Below are positions 24,570 through 31,658 of a stretch of 32,314 nt of DNA, piece by piece (the first letter of the stretch is position 1; each line of letters opens with the position of its first letter). This DNA comes from a virus. The stretch spans positions 1-32,314 of IMG/VR virus record IMGVR_UViG_3300008952_000181, one strand, 5' to 3'. A program made the translations under genes and the position numbers. The notes beneath the pieces are model-generated. The model was not told the origin of the DNA. It saw only the letters and a list, made by a program, of their open reading frames with translations, and ran no database searches.

Positions 24570-25173
24570 CAGAAAGCTTTTGACCGAGTGGCTAGCATTC
24601 GAATATTCTACGGAGATGATTACTGAATCTAAGGAGCAAAATGGCGGCAAAATCCTGATGAATGGGATCTTACAAAAAGCTGACACTCTTAACCAAAACG
24701 GTAGAGTGTATCCTGCGCCCATCCTAGACAGGGAAGTTCGCAATTACCAAAAGTTCATTCAAGAAAATCGGGCGTTAGGAGAATTGGACCATCCCGACTC
24801 TTCAGTAGTGGAACTCAAGAATGCATCTCATATAGTGCGAGATGCTAATATGCGAGATGGCGTCTGTTATGGTACGGTAGAGATATTAGACACTCCATCG
24901 GGCAAGATCTTGCAGAGCTTGATAGAATCCGGAGTCACCCTGGGGATCTCTTCACGAGGTGTCGGTAGCACACAGCGGGACGGCGATCACGATGTGGTGC
25001 AAGACGATTTCCAACTGATCTGTTGGGACTTTGTGTCTGAGCCCTCGACGCCTGGCGCATTCATGATGGCAGAAGGCAAGAGTTTTACTCATGCTGATCT
25101 GCGAAAACACTTTACGAAATCGGATCGTATCGATCGCATCGTTAACGATATTCTCGATTGGGAGGACAAGTAA
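24559..25173 (+). CDS. Prohead core protease (T4 gp21-like serine protease)
   Basis: 204 residues. Two adjacent ATGs (24559, 24562) follow GGAGGGAG at 24551-24558; the second has the better spacing. The gp21 family cleaves scaffold and capsid proteins after (L/I)xE during head maturation. The catalytic histidine is seen as H78 in GELDHPDSS and the nucleophile as a serine of GISSRGVGS (S131/S132), with the family's preceding NGRVYP segment (48-52) and a following FQLICWDFVSEPSTPGAFM. Length matches T4 gp21 (212). A MAE|G sequence (about residues 170-173) could be an autocleavage site. Gene order portal-protease is as in T4. Its end overlaps the next start by one base. Confidence 0.92.
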   Translation: MMNNRKLLTEWLAFEYSTEMITESKEQNGGKILMNGILQKADTLNQNGRVYPAPILDREVRNYQKFIQENRALGELDHPDSSVVELKNASHIVRDANMRDGVCYGTVEILDTPSGKILQSLIESGVTLGISSRGVGSTQRDGDHDVVQDDFQLICWDFVSEPSTPGAFMMAEGKSFTHADLRKHFTKSDRIDRIVNDILDWEDK

Positions 25174-25589
25174 TGGGACAGTGGGCCTCATCTAATCATA
25201 ACAACGCCGACGAATATGTCGGGTCTTCATTACCCTTTGTTACAGGGTCTTTAGTCCTTTCAACGACGCCATTTCAGATAAAATTTCCCTATGTAACCAG
25301 GTGGATCGTTGTATCCAATACTCACGCAACGGTAGAGATGCGCTTTGGATTCACTGAGAACGGTGTCAACGCAAATCCAGCAGCGAATTCGAATTATTTT
25401 CTGCTCAATGCACAAGACACCGGCGATGGAATGCAAGCAACGCCGATGCTCGAGGTGAAGTGTACAAGCATTTGGGTCAGATCTGATGCAGGTACCGGTG
25501 CATGTTCTGTCATCGCGGGCTATACGAATATTCCAAAGAATCAGTTCTTAAACCTCACAGGCTCTGAGAACTTCTCCGGAGTAGGTTGA
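25173..25589 (+). CDS. Small beta-rich protein, possible head or neck structural protein
   Basis: 138 residues from the ATG at 25173, which shares its A with the protease stop; GGGAGG at 25160-25165 serves as ribosome site. Strand-rich and uncharged (TTPFQIKFPYVTRWIVVSN, VEMRFGFTENGVN, CTSIWVRSDAGTGACSVIAG), with neither signal peptide nor membrane segment, suggesting a compact beta-sandwich. T4 has no equivalent between genes 21 and 22. A capsid-decoration or neck role is the simplest guess given its neighbours, but I do not recognise a named family. The stop overlaps the next ATG by one base. Confidence 0.6.
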   Translation: MGQWASSNHNNADEYVGSSLPFVTGSLVLSTTPFQIKFPYVTRWIVVSNTHATVEMRFGFTENGVNANPAANSNYFLLNAQDTGDGMQATPMLEVKCTSIWVRSDAGTGACSVIAGYTNIPKNQFLNLTGSENFSGVG

Positions 25590-25981
25590 TGGCAAAAGTA
25601 ACCAAAAAGCAACTAAAAGCTGTGGTAAAAGAGTGCTTAGTAGAGATACTCTCGGAGGGCCTGGACGGTAATATTGCAGGCTTATCCGAAAAGAGGCAGC
25701 GTGTTCAGCGTCAGAACGCAGAAGAGCAGAGGCTGGTAGAGCACCGCAAGCGCTTTGAGCACACTGTGGAGTCTGCAGTCACCAACGTGACTGATGACCC
25801 TGTCATGAGAGGTATATTGCAAGACACAGCAAGGACCACCCTACAGGAACAGATATCTAATGATTCTCCGGGATCCCCAAGTGCACCGCAACTCTCCTCA
25901 GGCGGTGCCGCTGGGATAGATTTAGGCAACATCTTCGGTGAGCCGGCCCAGAATTGGTCAAAATTAGCATTCAAAGAGTAA
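25589..25981 (+). CDS. Small charged helical protein with candidate protease cleavage site, possible prohead core component
   Basis: 130 residues from the ATG at 25589 (TGATG overlap with the previous gene). Basic amphipathic N-terminus (AKVTKKQLKAVVKECLVEI) followed at residues 21-24 by L-S-E|G, which fits the gp21-family cleavage rule (L/I)xE|(A/G/S). Then a charged helix (EKRQRVQRQNAEEQRLVEHR) and a Ser/Pro/Gly-rich tail. A cleavable short helix at the front is the pattern of prohead core or internal head proteins in T4-like phages. That role is inference from sequence pattern plus position next to the protease; no family is recognised. Confidence 0.6.
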   Translation: MAKVTKKQLKAVVKECLVEILSEGLDGNIAGLSEKRQRVQRQNAEEQRLVEHRKRFEHTVESAVTNVTDDPVMRGILQDTARTTLQEQISNDSPGSPSAPQLSSGGAAGIDLGNIFGEPAQNWSKLAFKE

Positions 25982-26010
25982 AGTCGGCCGTCGCTTTGCG
26001 CGATGAATGA

Positions 26011-26020
26011 CATAAATATG
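26011..26020 (+). promoter_or_regulatory. Candidate T4-type late promoter CATAAATATG
   Basis: CATAAATA at 26011-26018, one base from TATAAATA, lies in the 58-base gap and 22 bases before the ATG at 26040. The strong AGGAGG ribosome site is at 26029-26034. The same CATAAATAT word precedes the portal gene at 21785. Position and context match T4 late promoters; activity not shown. Confidence 0.55.
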
Positions 26021-26039
26021 AATAGGACAGGAGGATAAA

Positions 26040-26324
26040 ATGTCGCGACGCGTAAAGAAGATAACGCCGGCCGTTCTTAAGAGGATGATCGTCGATGAGG
26101 CAAGAAAACTTCGGACTGAGGTCTTGGAGACAGGGCAGTCTGATTCTGAGAAGGTGGCCAAAGCAGCCCCTGAGGTGGATGCTGACGAGCTAGCAGACAC
26201 GTTAGAGAATGATATTGATTACATCAAAGCGCTCAAGATCAAAGAAGCCAGACTCAAGAAGAGGCTTCGCGAAGTCAAGCGAGCTAAGCTTAAGTTGCGG
26301 AGACGCATTACAAAGAGGTTATAA
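26040..26324 (+). CDS. Small, highly basic coiled-coil protein, unknown function
   Basis: 94 residues, ATG with AGGAGG five bases upstream (identical GGAGGATAAA leader to the gene at 19791) and a candidate late promoter before it. N-terminus SRRVKKITPAVLKRMIVDEA resembles the short basic helix that opens the preceding protein. The middle is acidic (SEKVAKAAPEVDADELADTL). The end is a strongly basic helix (EARLKKRLREVKRAKLKLRR) likely to bind nucleic acid or the acidic scaffold. Small charged prohead-core proteins (gp67, gp68) occur in T4 near here; equivalence is only a positional suggestion. Confidence 0.6.
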   Translation: MSRRVKKITPAVLKRMIVDEARKLRTEVLETGQSDSEKVAKAAPEVDADELADTLENDIDYIKALKIKEARLKKRLREVKRAKLKLRRRITKRL

Positions 26325-26327
26325 CAG

Positions 26328-26804
26328 ATGCCTACACACAAACAAAACATGGTCGAGTCAGTCCCTCGAGAATATGCACAAGGATCCGCATCCACTCAAC
26401 GGTTGCAAGGAATCTATTCCGCCAGCCCAATTTATTTGGGTGAAATCACGAATAGCGGTTTAGTAGAACAGTACCAGACTGAAGTCATGGATGCAGTGAT
26501 AAATGACAACGGCCATACCTTTGGCACTTTCGATACTTCTTTTACTGAAGCACCTGATCTTGCTGAGGTGGAGACCGGCGGCGGCGGTTTGCCTGCCACT
26601 CCATACGTCCCTAACCCCACTTCTCCCGGTCCAGGAAGCATGGATCCCACGAAGCAGGCCGAAGCTCCTGAGGGCTTCGGAGAAAACCCGAATTCGCAAT
26701 GGGGTTCTGGTGTGGGCCACGCGCTGCAACCGAAGGCTTCTTCCGAGAAGATCTCCAGCCAAAAGTTGGGCGATTACGTGATGGGCGCGGCCGCCAAGGA
26801 GTAA
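26328..26804 (+). CDS. Uncharacterised Gly/Pro-rich protein between protease and scaffold
   Basis: 158 residues, ATG three bases after the previous stop with AGAGG upstream. The first 60 residues look ordered (YAQGSASTQRLQGIYSASPI, TNSGLVEQYQTEVMDAVIND). The centre is a low-complexity linker (GGGGLPATPYVPNPTSPGPG) and the end is mixed with a short final helix (KISSQKLGDYVMGAAAKE). No cysteines, membrane segment or catalytic motif. It is the first of three consecutive proteins of similar extended, Pro/Gly/Thr-rich style (with 26810 and 27454) that have no counterpart in T4. Likely a head-associated or prohead protein by position; function unknown. Confidence 0.6.
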   Translation: MPTHKQNMVESVPREYAQGSASTQRLQGIYSASPIYLGEITNSGLVEQYQTEVMDAVINDNGHTFGTFDTSFTEAPDLAEVETGGGGLPATPYVPNPTSPGPGSMDPTKQAEAPEGFGENPNSQWGSGVGHALQPKASSEKISSQKLGDYVMGAAAKE

Positions 26805-26809
26805 CCTGA

Positions 26810-27445
26810 GTGGCCATCACTCAAAACGGCGGTCACATGACGCATGTGACGACGACTGCAGATCGCAGCATGGTGTCTCCTGCTGCGAAAAATACCGGTG
26901 GCGTCAATCAAGCTGAGTCCGATGAAGCACGTCTGATAAGTGCCTTTCCTGGATCCCCCATGATGGGTGCCGGCGCTACTTATAATGCCGAGGAAGTCAG
27001 CAAATATAAGTACAAAATCCTGACCAACACAGTAGATGCATCTGACCTTGGCGACGCTGCAGCTTATTGGGGCTTCGCAGTGCCAGAATCGGAGGCTACC
27101 GTCGGTCAGGCCTCCTCCGCAGATCTAAGGTGGACGGGTGCCCCTGACATGGATGAGGTTCTTGAAAAAGATTCTGCAGATAAGAAGCTGGCATCCAACT
27201 ATATGCCTAATCTGGTGGTACCTCCTATAGACGCACCCACTACGGAAGTAGAAAACTTCGCCATTACAACGCCTTCGGATCCGCCTGGAGTCGGTAACGG
27301 ATTAGCGAATCCTAAGCAGACTAGCACTGCCATCCAAGAGCACATAGTTGAGTCTCAAGTAGATGGCAACACTCCCACTCCCGGCGGCCCAACAGCTGAG
27401 GGCGCAGCCGGCGGTGATCATGTCAGAGTTCCTTCGACTGCGTAA
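26810..27445 (+). CDS. Uncharacterised protein between protease and scaffold
   Basis: 211 residues with a GTG start at 26810, supported by AAGGAG eight bases upstream. It has an N-terminus rich in Thr/His/Met (GGHMTHVTTTADRSM), a middle with some helical character (ARLISAFPGSPMMG, AEEVSKYKYKILTNT, DLGDAAAYWGFAVPE) and a long Pro/Thr/Gly-rich, probably disordered C-terminal third (from about residue 140). No recognisable motif. Tightly linked to its neighbours on both sides (five- and eight-base gaps), so probably made with the head proteins. Function unknown. Confidence 0.6.
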   Translation: MAITQNGGHMTHVTTTADRSMVSPAAKNTGGVNQAESDEARLISAFPGSPMMGAGATYNAEEVSKYKYKILTNTVDASDLGDAAAYWGFAVPESEATVGQASSADLRWTGAPDMDEVLEKDSADKKLASNYMPNLVVPPIDAPTTEVENFAITTPSDPPGVGNGLANPKQTSTAIQEHIVESQVDGNTPTPGGPTAEGAAGGDHVRVPSTA

Positions 27446-27453
27446 GGAATTCG

Positions 27454-28065
27454 ATGTGGCCCAACACACAGATTGCTAAATTTGTAGTTCCGCAAGTTGC
27501 GACTCACGGTGATGATAGATTAGGGTTAGGCTATGGCCTGATCAAGCAACGATTTCATAAACCTCGTCTGTACGATAAAACTTATCCTTACATCGAGCCT
27601 GACGATCCTGCTTTGGAGGAGACGGAAGTAGGCGAAGAATCGCAGGAGTCTGTACGCACCAAAGTATATGATTTTCCAGTAGTTGACCCGGGGGACGTTA
27701 AAACATCGGATCCACTTTATTTCGTGGGCGCCGCGACTAAGCTCTCTGCTTGTTTTGACCGGCCGAATGAGATATTGGCAGAGATCATCAATGTTGCACG
27801 TGATGGAGGCGTTGCTCCCATCCCCGGGCTTTACGGCAAAGGAGTCGACGGTGGTGCAGTAGGTGGCTTCAGTGCGTGGAAGGCGTTCGACCAAGGCCCT
27901 TACATGAGGACGGGCACTTCTAGGGGCTGGGCAGGAGTCCCTCCGGATAGCGACGTCGAAGCTGAATTAGAGTACGAAGAGGAAGTAGGCCCAGAAGAGT
28001 TTTTTGATCTCGAAGATCTGTCCCGTATACAAAGACTGCGATTGGGCGAGTGTTTCTTTTCATGA
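27454..28065 (+). CDS. Uncharacterised acidic protein upstream of scaffold
   Basis: 203 residues, ATG with AAGGAA about five bases upstream. N-terminal part basic and aromatic (GYGLIKQRFHKPRLYDKTYP); then an acidic stretch (PDDPALEETEVGEESQESVR), a Gly-rich centre (DGGVAPIPGLYGKGVDGGAV) and an acidic, helical end (VEAELEYEEEVGPEEFFDLE). No enzymatic or membrane signature. The last gene before the scaffold and separated from it by a 35-base gap holding a promoter-like element. Possibly a prohead core or portal-associated protein; this is positional inference only. Confidence 0.58.
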   Translation: MWPNTQIAKFVVPQVATHGDDRLGLGYGLIKQRFHKPRLYDKTYPYIEPDDPALEETEVGEESQESVRTKVYDFPVVDPGDVKTSDPLYFVGAATKLSACFDRPNEILAEIINVARDGGVAPIPGLYGKGVDGGAVGGFSAWKAFDQGPYMRTGTSRGWAGVPPDSDVEAELEYEEEVGPEEFFDLEDLSRIQRLRLGECFFS

Positions 28066-28068
28066 GGC

Positions 28069-28076
28069 TATATTTA
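28069..28076 (+). promoter_or_regulatory. Candidate late-promoter-like element TATATTTA before scaffold gene
   Basis: CTATATTTATC at 28068-28078 occupies the 35-base gap, ending 23 bases before the scaffold ATG at 28101. It repeats the word found before the gene at 10141 and differs from TATAAATA at two central positions. The matching placement at both sites suggests a variant promoter, but AT-rich gaps make coincidence possible. Confidence 0.35.
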
Positions 28077-28100
28077 TCAAAAGCTAACAATGGGTGAAAG

Positions 28101-29654
28101 ATGAACAAATCACTTTACGAAGAAGCGATCGCTGATGCGCAAAAATTGAGAGAGCTAGCTGAAGAGACGGCCAAAAACAGGGTTGTAGAGGCTGTGATGC
28201 CCCAAATCCGCACTCTTGTTAATAGGCGCATTCTAGGCGAGCAAGTCGAGGATCTTGAGGCAGAGGAAGATTTTGTCGATGATGGATTGATAGACGCAGA
28301 AATTGCTGTTGAAGAATTGCCAGCAGCCCCAGCTATTGATGCTGAGAGCGACGGGCCCGGATCGGTCATAAATGTTTCCGCTCAAGGGGATGTTAATATA
28401 GAGGTCGAACCCGGAGATGATGACGAGGAAGATTTCGTCCTGACTGACATGATGGCAGAAGCTTTGGCTTCGTTGATTCGCGGTCCTTCTCCCGAAGATA
28501 GCCGATTAGAGGCTATCGAAGAGGCAGTCGCCAAGATGAAAAAACTCAGAGAGAGTACTGCAGGATCTAAACTGACCGCAGATCAGCAAAGAAAATTGAA
28601 TCATTATTTCAACCACTGCTTAAAAGAGGCAATGGATTTACACAATTCGATCATACTTAGTGAGGAGAGTGCTCGAAATGAACTCGGGCATAGATTGACC
28701 GAGGTTATTAAGGAGATGAAAGGCATGGCAAAGTCAAACCGGCAGAACGTTTTCGATTTTTTATTTGAACAAGACGAAGAATTAGATGTTGGCGTCGATG
28801 TTGAAGAGGAAGTCGAAGTGGAAGAAGAGCTAGAGTTAGAGCCCGTCGAAGTCGACCCTGAAGAGGCCGGCGACGCTCTCGTAGATCTAGGAGCCGTTCT
28901 TGGACTCGACGTTACAGTCGGCGAAGAGGTCGAGGAAGAGGTCGAGGTCGAGGAAGAGGTCGAGGTCGCTGGAGAAGAGGAGCTCGAGCTTGAAGGCGTA
29001 TATGAGATCGACGAGGGTATGCTCCGTCGCGAGCTGCGCCGCATGCGCCGCCTCCGTGAGCAGGAAGAGTCTTCCGCCGTCGATGCGTCTCCGGCCCCGG
29101 GCGGTCTTGATGGAGAGGATCTTGGAGACGTCATTCTCGATGTTTCTGAGGAGGATCTCATCAATGCTCTGGCTGATGAAGTAGGCGACGTGCCTGCTCC
29201 TGTTGTAGAGAGAGCCCGCCGCCGTCAACCTCGAAGGCGCTCTCGTGCCCCTCGCGCCTCCCGGCGTGTTAACGAAGCACGCCAGGCACGCCGTCAGGTG
29301 TCCCAATATCGTAACGCACTTTCTGGCATGAAGAAGCAGTTGGTGGAGATGAATCTCTTCAACGCCAAGCTCCTCTATGCTAATAAGCTCATGCAAAACA
29401 CGGATCTTTCTATGAAGCAGCAGCGAGCAATTGTCGAGGCTTTGGATAATGCCAAGACGCTCCGTGAAGCCAAGCTTCTTTACAAGAGTCTGTCGGAGTC
29501 CCTCTCCCGGCGAGCTCGTGGCAGAAAACTGAATGAGGGAAATTTACGGACGCTCGGATCGTCTTCCAGATCAACCCGGTCGGCTCAGCCGGCTTCCAGT
29601 GGTGTTGAGGTAGATCGATGGGCAGTCCTCGCCGGCATTGACGGCAAGAACTAA
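28101..29654 (+). CDS. Prohead scaffolding core protein (T4 gp22-like)
   Basis: 517 residues, very acidic and mostly helical. It lies directly before the capsid gene, as gene 22 does in T4. The protein would fill the prohead as a core and be digested by the gp21-type protease. Sites fitting (L/I)xE|A are visible at E141|A142, E176|A177 and E456|A457. The centre carries Glu/Val repeats (residues about 234-247 and 275-292). An Arg-rich segment (RRRQPRRRSRAPRASRRV region) precedes a C-terminal helical domain (MNLFNAKLLYANKLMQN, LDNAKTLREAKLLYKSL) that I associate with scaffolds of T4-like phages. T4 gp22 is 269 residues, so this one is almost twice as long. Codon use changes near nt 28900-29000 from AGA/AGG/TTA to CGT/CGC/CTC. 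Confidence 0.82.
   Translation: MNKSLYEEAIADAQKLRELAEETAKNRVVEAVMPQIRTLVNRRILGEQVEDLEAEEDFVDDGLIDAEIAVEELPAAPAIDAESDGPGSVINVSAQGDVNIEVEPGDDDEEDFVLTDMMAEALASLIRGPSPEDSRLEAIEEAVAKMKKLRESTAGSKLTADQQRKLNHYFNHCLKEAMDLHNSIILSEESARNELGHRLTEVIKEMKGMAKSNRQNVFDFLFEQDEELDVGVDVEEEVEVEEELELEPVEVDPEEAGDALVDLGAVLGLDVTVGEEVEEEVEVEEEVEVAGEEELELEGVYEIDEGMLRRELRRMRRLREQEESSAVDASPAPGGLDGEDLGDVILDVSEEDLINALADEVGDVPAPVVERARRRQPRRRSRAPRASRRVNEARQARRQVSQYRNALSGMKKQLVEMNLFNAKLLYANKLMQNTDLSMKQQRAIVEALDNAKTLREAKLLYKSLSESLSRRARGRKLNEGNLRTLGSSSRSTRSAQPASSGVEVDRWAVLAGIDGKN
28923..28967 (+). repeat. Tandem Glu/Val-coding repeat inside scaffold gene
   Basis: Three head-to-tail units starting GAAGAGGTCGAG (28923, 28935, 28953; 12, 18 and 15 bases) encode EEVEEEVEVEEEVEV. 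A protein-level copy of the same pattern (EEEVEVEEELELE) lies 120 bases upstream at 28803-28841 but uses different codons (GAA, GTG, CTA, TTA). The recent copy therefore looks like a slippage expansion in the newer-looking half of the gene. Confidence 0.7.
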
Positions 29655-29682
29655 CCATCCATTACCCTAAGGAGTAATACAA

Positions 29683-31593
29683 ATGTCAAAATCATTTTCA
29701 CTGGATCAACTGACTGAAGGCATCCGCCAGAGGAATCTGGGCGGTCAGAATAAGCAGTTGGTCGAAAAGTGGGCCCGCACGGGTCTGCTTAGAGGCCTCG
29801 AAGGAGTTCACCGCGAGAACATGGCGCGTCTGATGGAGAATCAGGCCAGTCAGGTCCTCAAGGAGGCTTCCTCGATTTCAACTGGTGGCGGTAACCTGAC
29901 TAGCTCAGGCGACCTCCGCGGTTTCACTAACATCGCATTCCCGATCGTGCGCCGAGTCTTCGGTGGCCTGATCGCGAACGAGCTGGTTTCCATCCAGCCG
30001 ATGAGCCTGCCTTCCGGCCTGCTCTTCTATCTGGACTACACCTACGGCTCTCCCCACGGCGATCTCGCTGCTGAGGGTGCGGCTTACAACACTGGATCAT
30101 CCATCTATGGTAATCCAGCTGGTAAGGGCATCCAATCCGGCTCGAACGCAGTCGGCGGTTTGTATAACCTCGCCGGCCAGGGGTACTCCCGTGTGATGAA
30201 CACCCAGTCCCTGACCGTTTCGACGGAGATCCTGCTTTCTGGAGCTGTGCGCGGTACGAATAATACCATTACTACGAACCAAGCCGCTGAGGCAACTGGT
30301 TCTGATGGTAAGCTCATGCAATTCGACCCGCAGATCGTGAAATCTATTGAGAACAACTCTGGTGGCGCTGGAGCTTCTACGGGTGACGGTGTCTATTCGT
30401 TCGCTGTTCTGCAGGCTTCGGCACTCAGCAATCTCGAGAGTTCGCTGATCAAAGAGGTCACGATGCTCGCAGATGATGTCGGTACAGAGCCTACTGGCAT
30501 CGTCGACATCGGCAACGACACTGACGGCAAGCCCATCCAGGGCGGCACTAACGTCTTGAACGTGCGTCGCCTGAATCAGCTAGGCACGGTTGCCGGCAGC
30601 GTGTTCACAGTGGATCCGTTCGCTGACGTTGCGGATACCACCACTGGTATTCTTTGTGTGGTGTCTGGGGTAGCTGGAGATGACGGTGCATTCGCTCAGC
30701 GAATGACGATATCGTTCCCGCTTACGTCGGTGTTGAATTCCGCTAACGGAAGCACACTCGTCATTCCGGCCTTCGAGTCCAACTTCGCAACTACGCCTTC
30801 GCCGGCGATCCCCGAGATCGACATCAAGGTCGAGGCTCTTCCAGTTGTTGCAGAGACGCGAAAGTTGCGTGCCAAGTGGTCGCCGGAGCTTGCTCAGGAC
30901 CTGAATGCTTACCACAGCCTAGACGCTGAGGTCGAGCTCACTCAGATTCTCTCCGAGCAGATCGCTCTAGAGATCGACCGTGAGGTTCTCAACGACCTGC
31001 TTACGCAGGCGCAGGCAGCCAATTACTACTGGTCGCGTGCTCCTGGTAAGTTCATCAACAAGGAGACTGGTGTTGAGGTCAATGCTAGCAACTCTCTGGC
31101 TCCCGGCCCTGCCTTCCGTGGTACGGTTCGTGAGTGGTACGAGACCTTGGTCGAGACCTGCATCGACGTTGCCAACCAGGTGCATCGTAAGACGCTCCGT
31201 GGTTCGGCTAACTTCATCGTTGTCGGTCCGGACGTTGCTACCATCCTCGAGTCCTCGCTCTTCTATAAGCCTTCCTACACATTGGACGGTGATGGGCAGG
31301 TTTCGCAGCCTATGGTACTCGGCGCTGAGCGCGTCGGCAATCTGAGCAACCGCTTCACGGTCTATAAGGACCCTTACTTCCCCCGGAATAAGGTCCTCGT
31401 CGGCTACAAGGGCGGAAGCTACCTTGAGACTGGTTACGTCTACGCTCCGTACGTACCGCTGATTGTCACTCCGACGATCTTCGCGCCTGAGGACTTCACC
31501 CCACGTAAGGGTGTCATGACTCGCTACGGCAAGAAGATGGTCCGAGCGGACTTCTACGGTACCGTTACGTGCCTAGACATGAGTGTCATCTAA
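29683..31593 (+). CDS. Major capsid protein (T4 gp23-like, HK97 fold)
   Basis: 636 residues, ATG with TAAGGAG eight bases upstream. It forms the icosahedral shell. Family-typical segments: VEKWARTGLLRGLEG (27-41), MARLMENQASQVLKE, the strongly conserved FTNIAFPIVRRVFGGLIANE and VSIQPMSLPSGLLFYLDYTY. At the end come KDPYFPRNKVLVGYKGGSYL and APEDFTPRKGVMTRYGKKMV. A maturation site LKE|A lies at E61|A62, matching T4 gp23, which loses its first 65 residues. It is about 115 residues longer than T4 gp23 (521), with extra sequence around 260-390. Codons are biased to CGT/CGC for arginine, as expected for the most abundant virion protein. An intrinsic terminator follows 28 bases after the stop. Confidence 0.96.
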   Translation: MSKSFSLDQLTEGIRQRNLGGQNKQLVEKWARTGLLRGLEGVHRENMARLMENQASQVLKEASSISTGGGNLTSSGDLRGFTNIAFPIVRRVFGGLIANELVSIQPMSLPSGLLFYLDYTYGSPHGDLAAEGAAYNTGSSIYGNPAGKGIQSGSNAVGGLYNLAGQGYSRVMNTQSLTVSTEILLSGAVRGTNNTITTNQAAEATGSDGKLMQFDPQIVKSIENNSGGAGASTGDGVYSFAVLQASALSNLESSLIKEVTMLADDVGTEPTGIVDIGNDTDGKPIQGGTNVLNVRRLNQLGTVAGSVFTVDPFADVADTTTGILCVVSGVAGDDGAFAQRMTISFPLTSVLNSANGSTLVIPAFESNFATTPSPAIPEIDIKVEALPVVAETRKLRAKWSPELAQDLNAYHSLDAEVELTQILSEQIALEIDREVLNDLLTQAQAANYYWSRAPGKFINKETGVEVNASNSLAPGPAFRGTVREWYETLVETCIDVANQVHRKTLRGSANFIVVGPDVATILESSLFYKPSYTLDGDGQVSQPMVLGAERVGNLSNRFTVYKDPYFPRNKVLVGYKGGSYLETGYVYAPYVPLIVTPTIFAPEDFTPRKGVMTRYGKKMVRADFYGTVTCLDMSVI

Positions 31594-31620
31594 CATCTAG
31601 TTGATACAGTCTTAGCCTTT

Positions 31621-31658
31621 GGGCGTCCTAGTGAAAACTAGGACGCCCTTTTTATTTT
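31621..31658 (+). terminator. Rho-independent terminator after major capsid gene
   Basis: A perfect 11-bp stem, GGGCGTCCTAG (31621-31631) with CTAGGACGCCC (31638-31648), closes a six-base loop TGAAAA and is followed at once by TTTTTATTTT (31649-31658). This is a textbook intrinsic terminator and the only convincing one I found in the window. It should end or attenuate the head transcript after the capsid gene. Confidence 0.93.

Noticed and set aside
28923-28967. Possible CRISPR-like or regulatory repeat array
   Set aside because: The units are head-to-tail without spacers, in frame, and encode an acidic Glu/Val tract of the scaffold protein.
28604-29164. Minus-strand frame rich in serine opposite the scaffold gene
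   Set aside because: Its poly-Ser product is the antisense reading of the Glu/Val/Arg-rich scaffold codons; there is no ribosome site or independent support.
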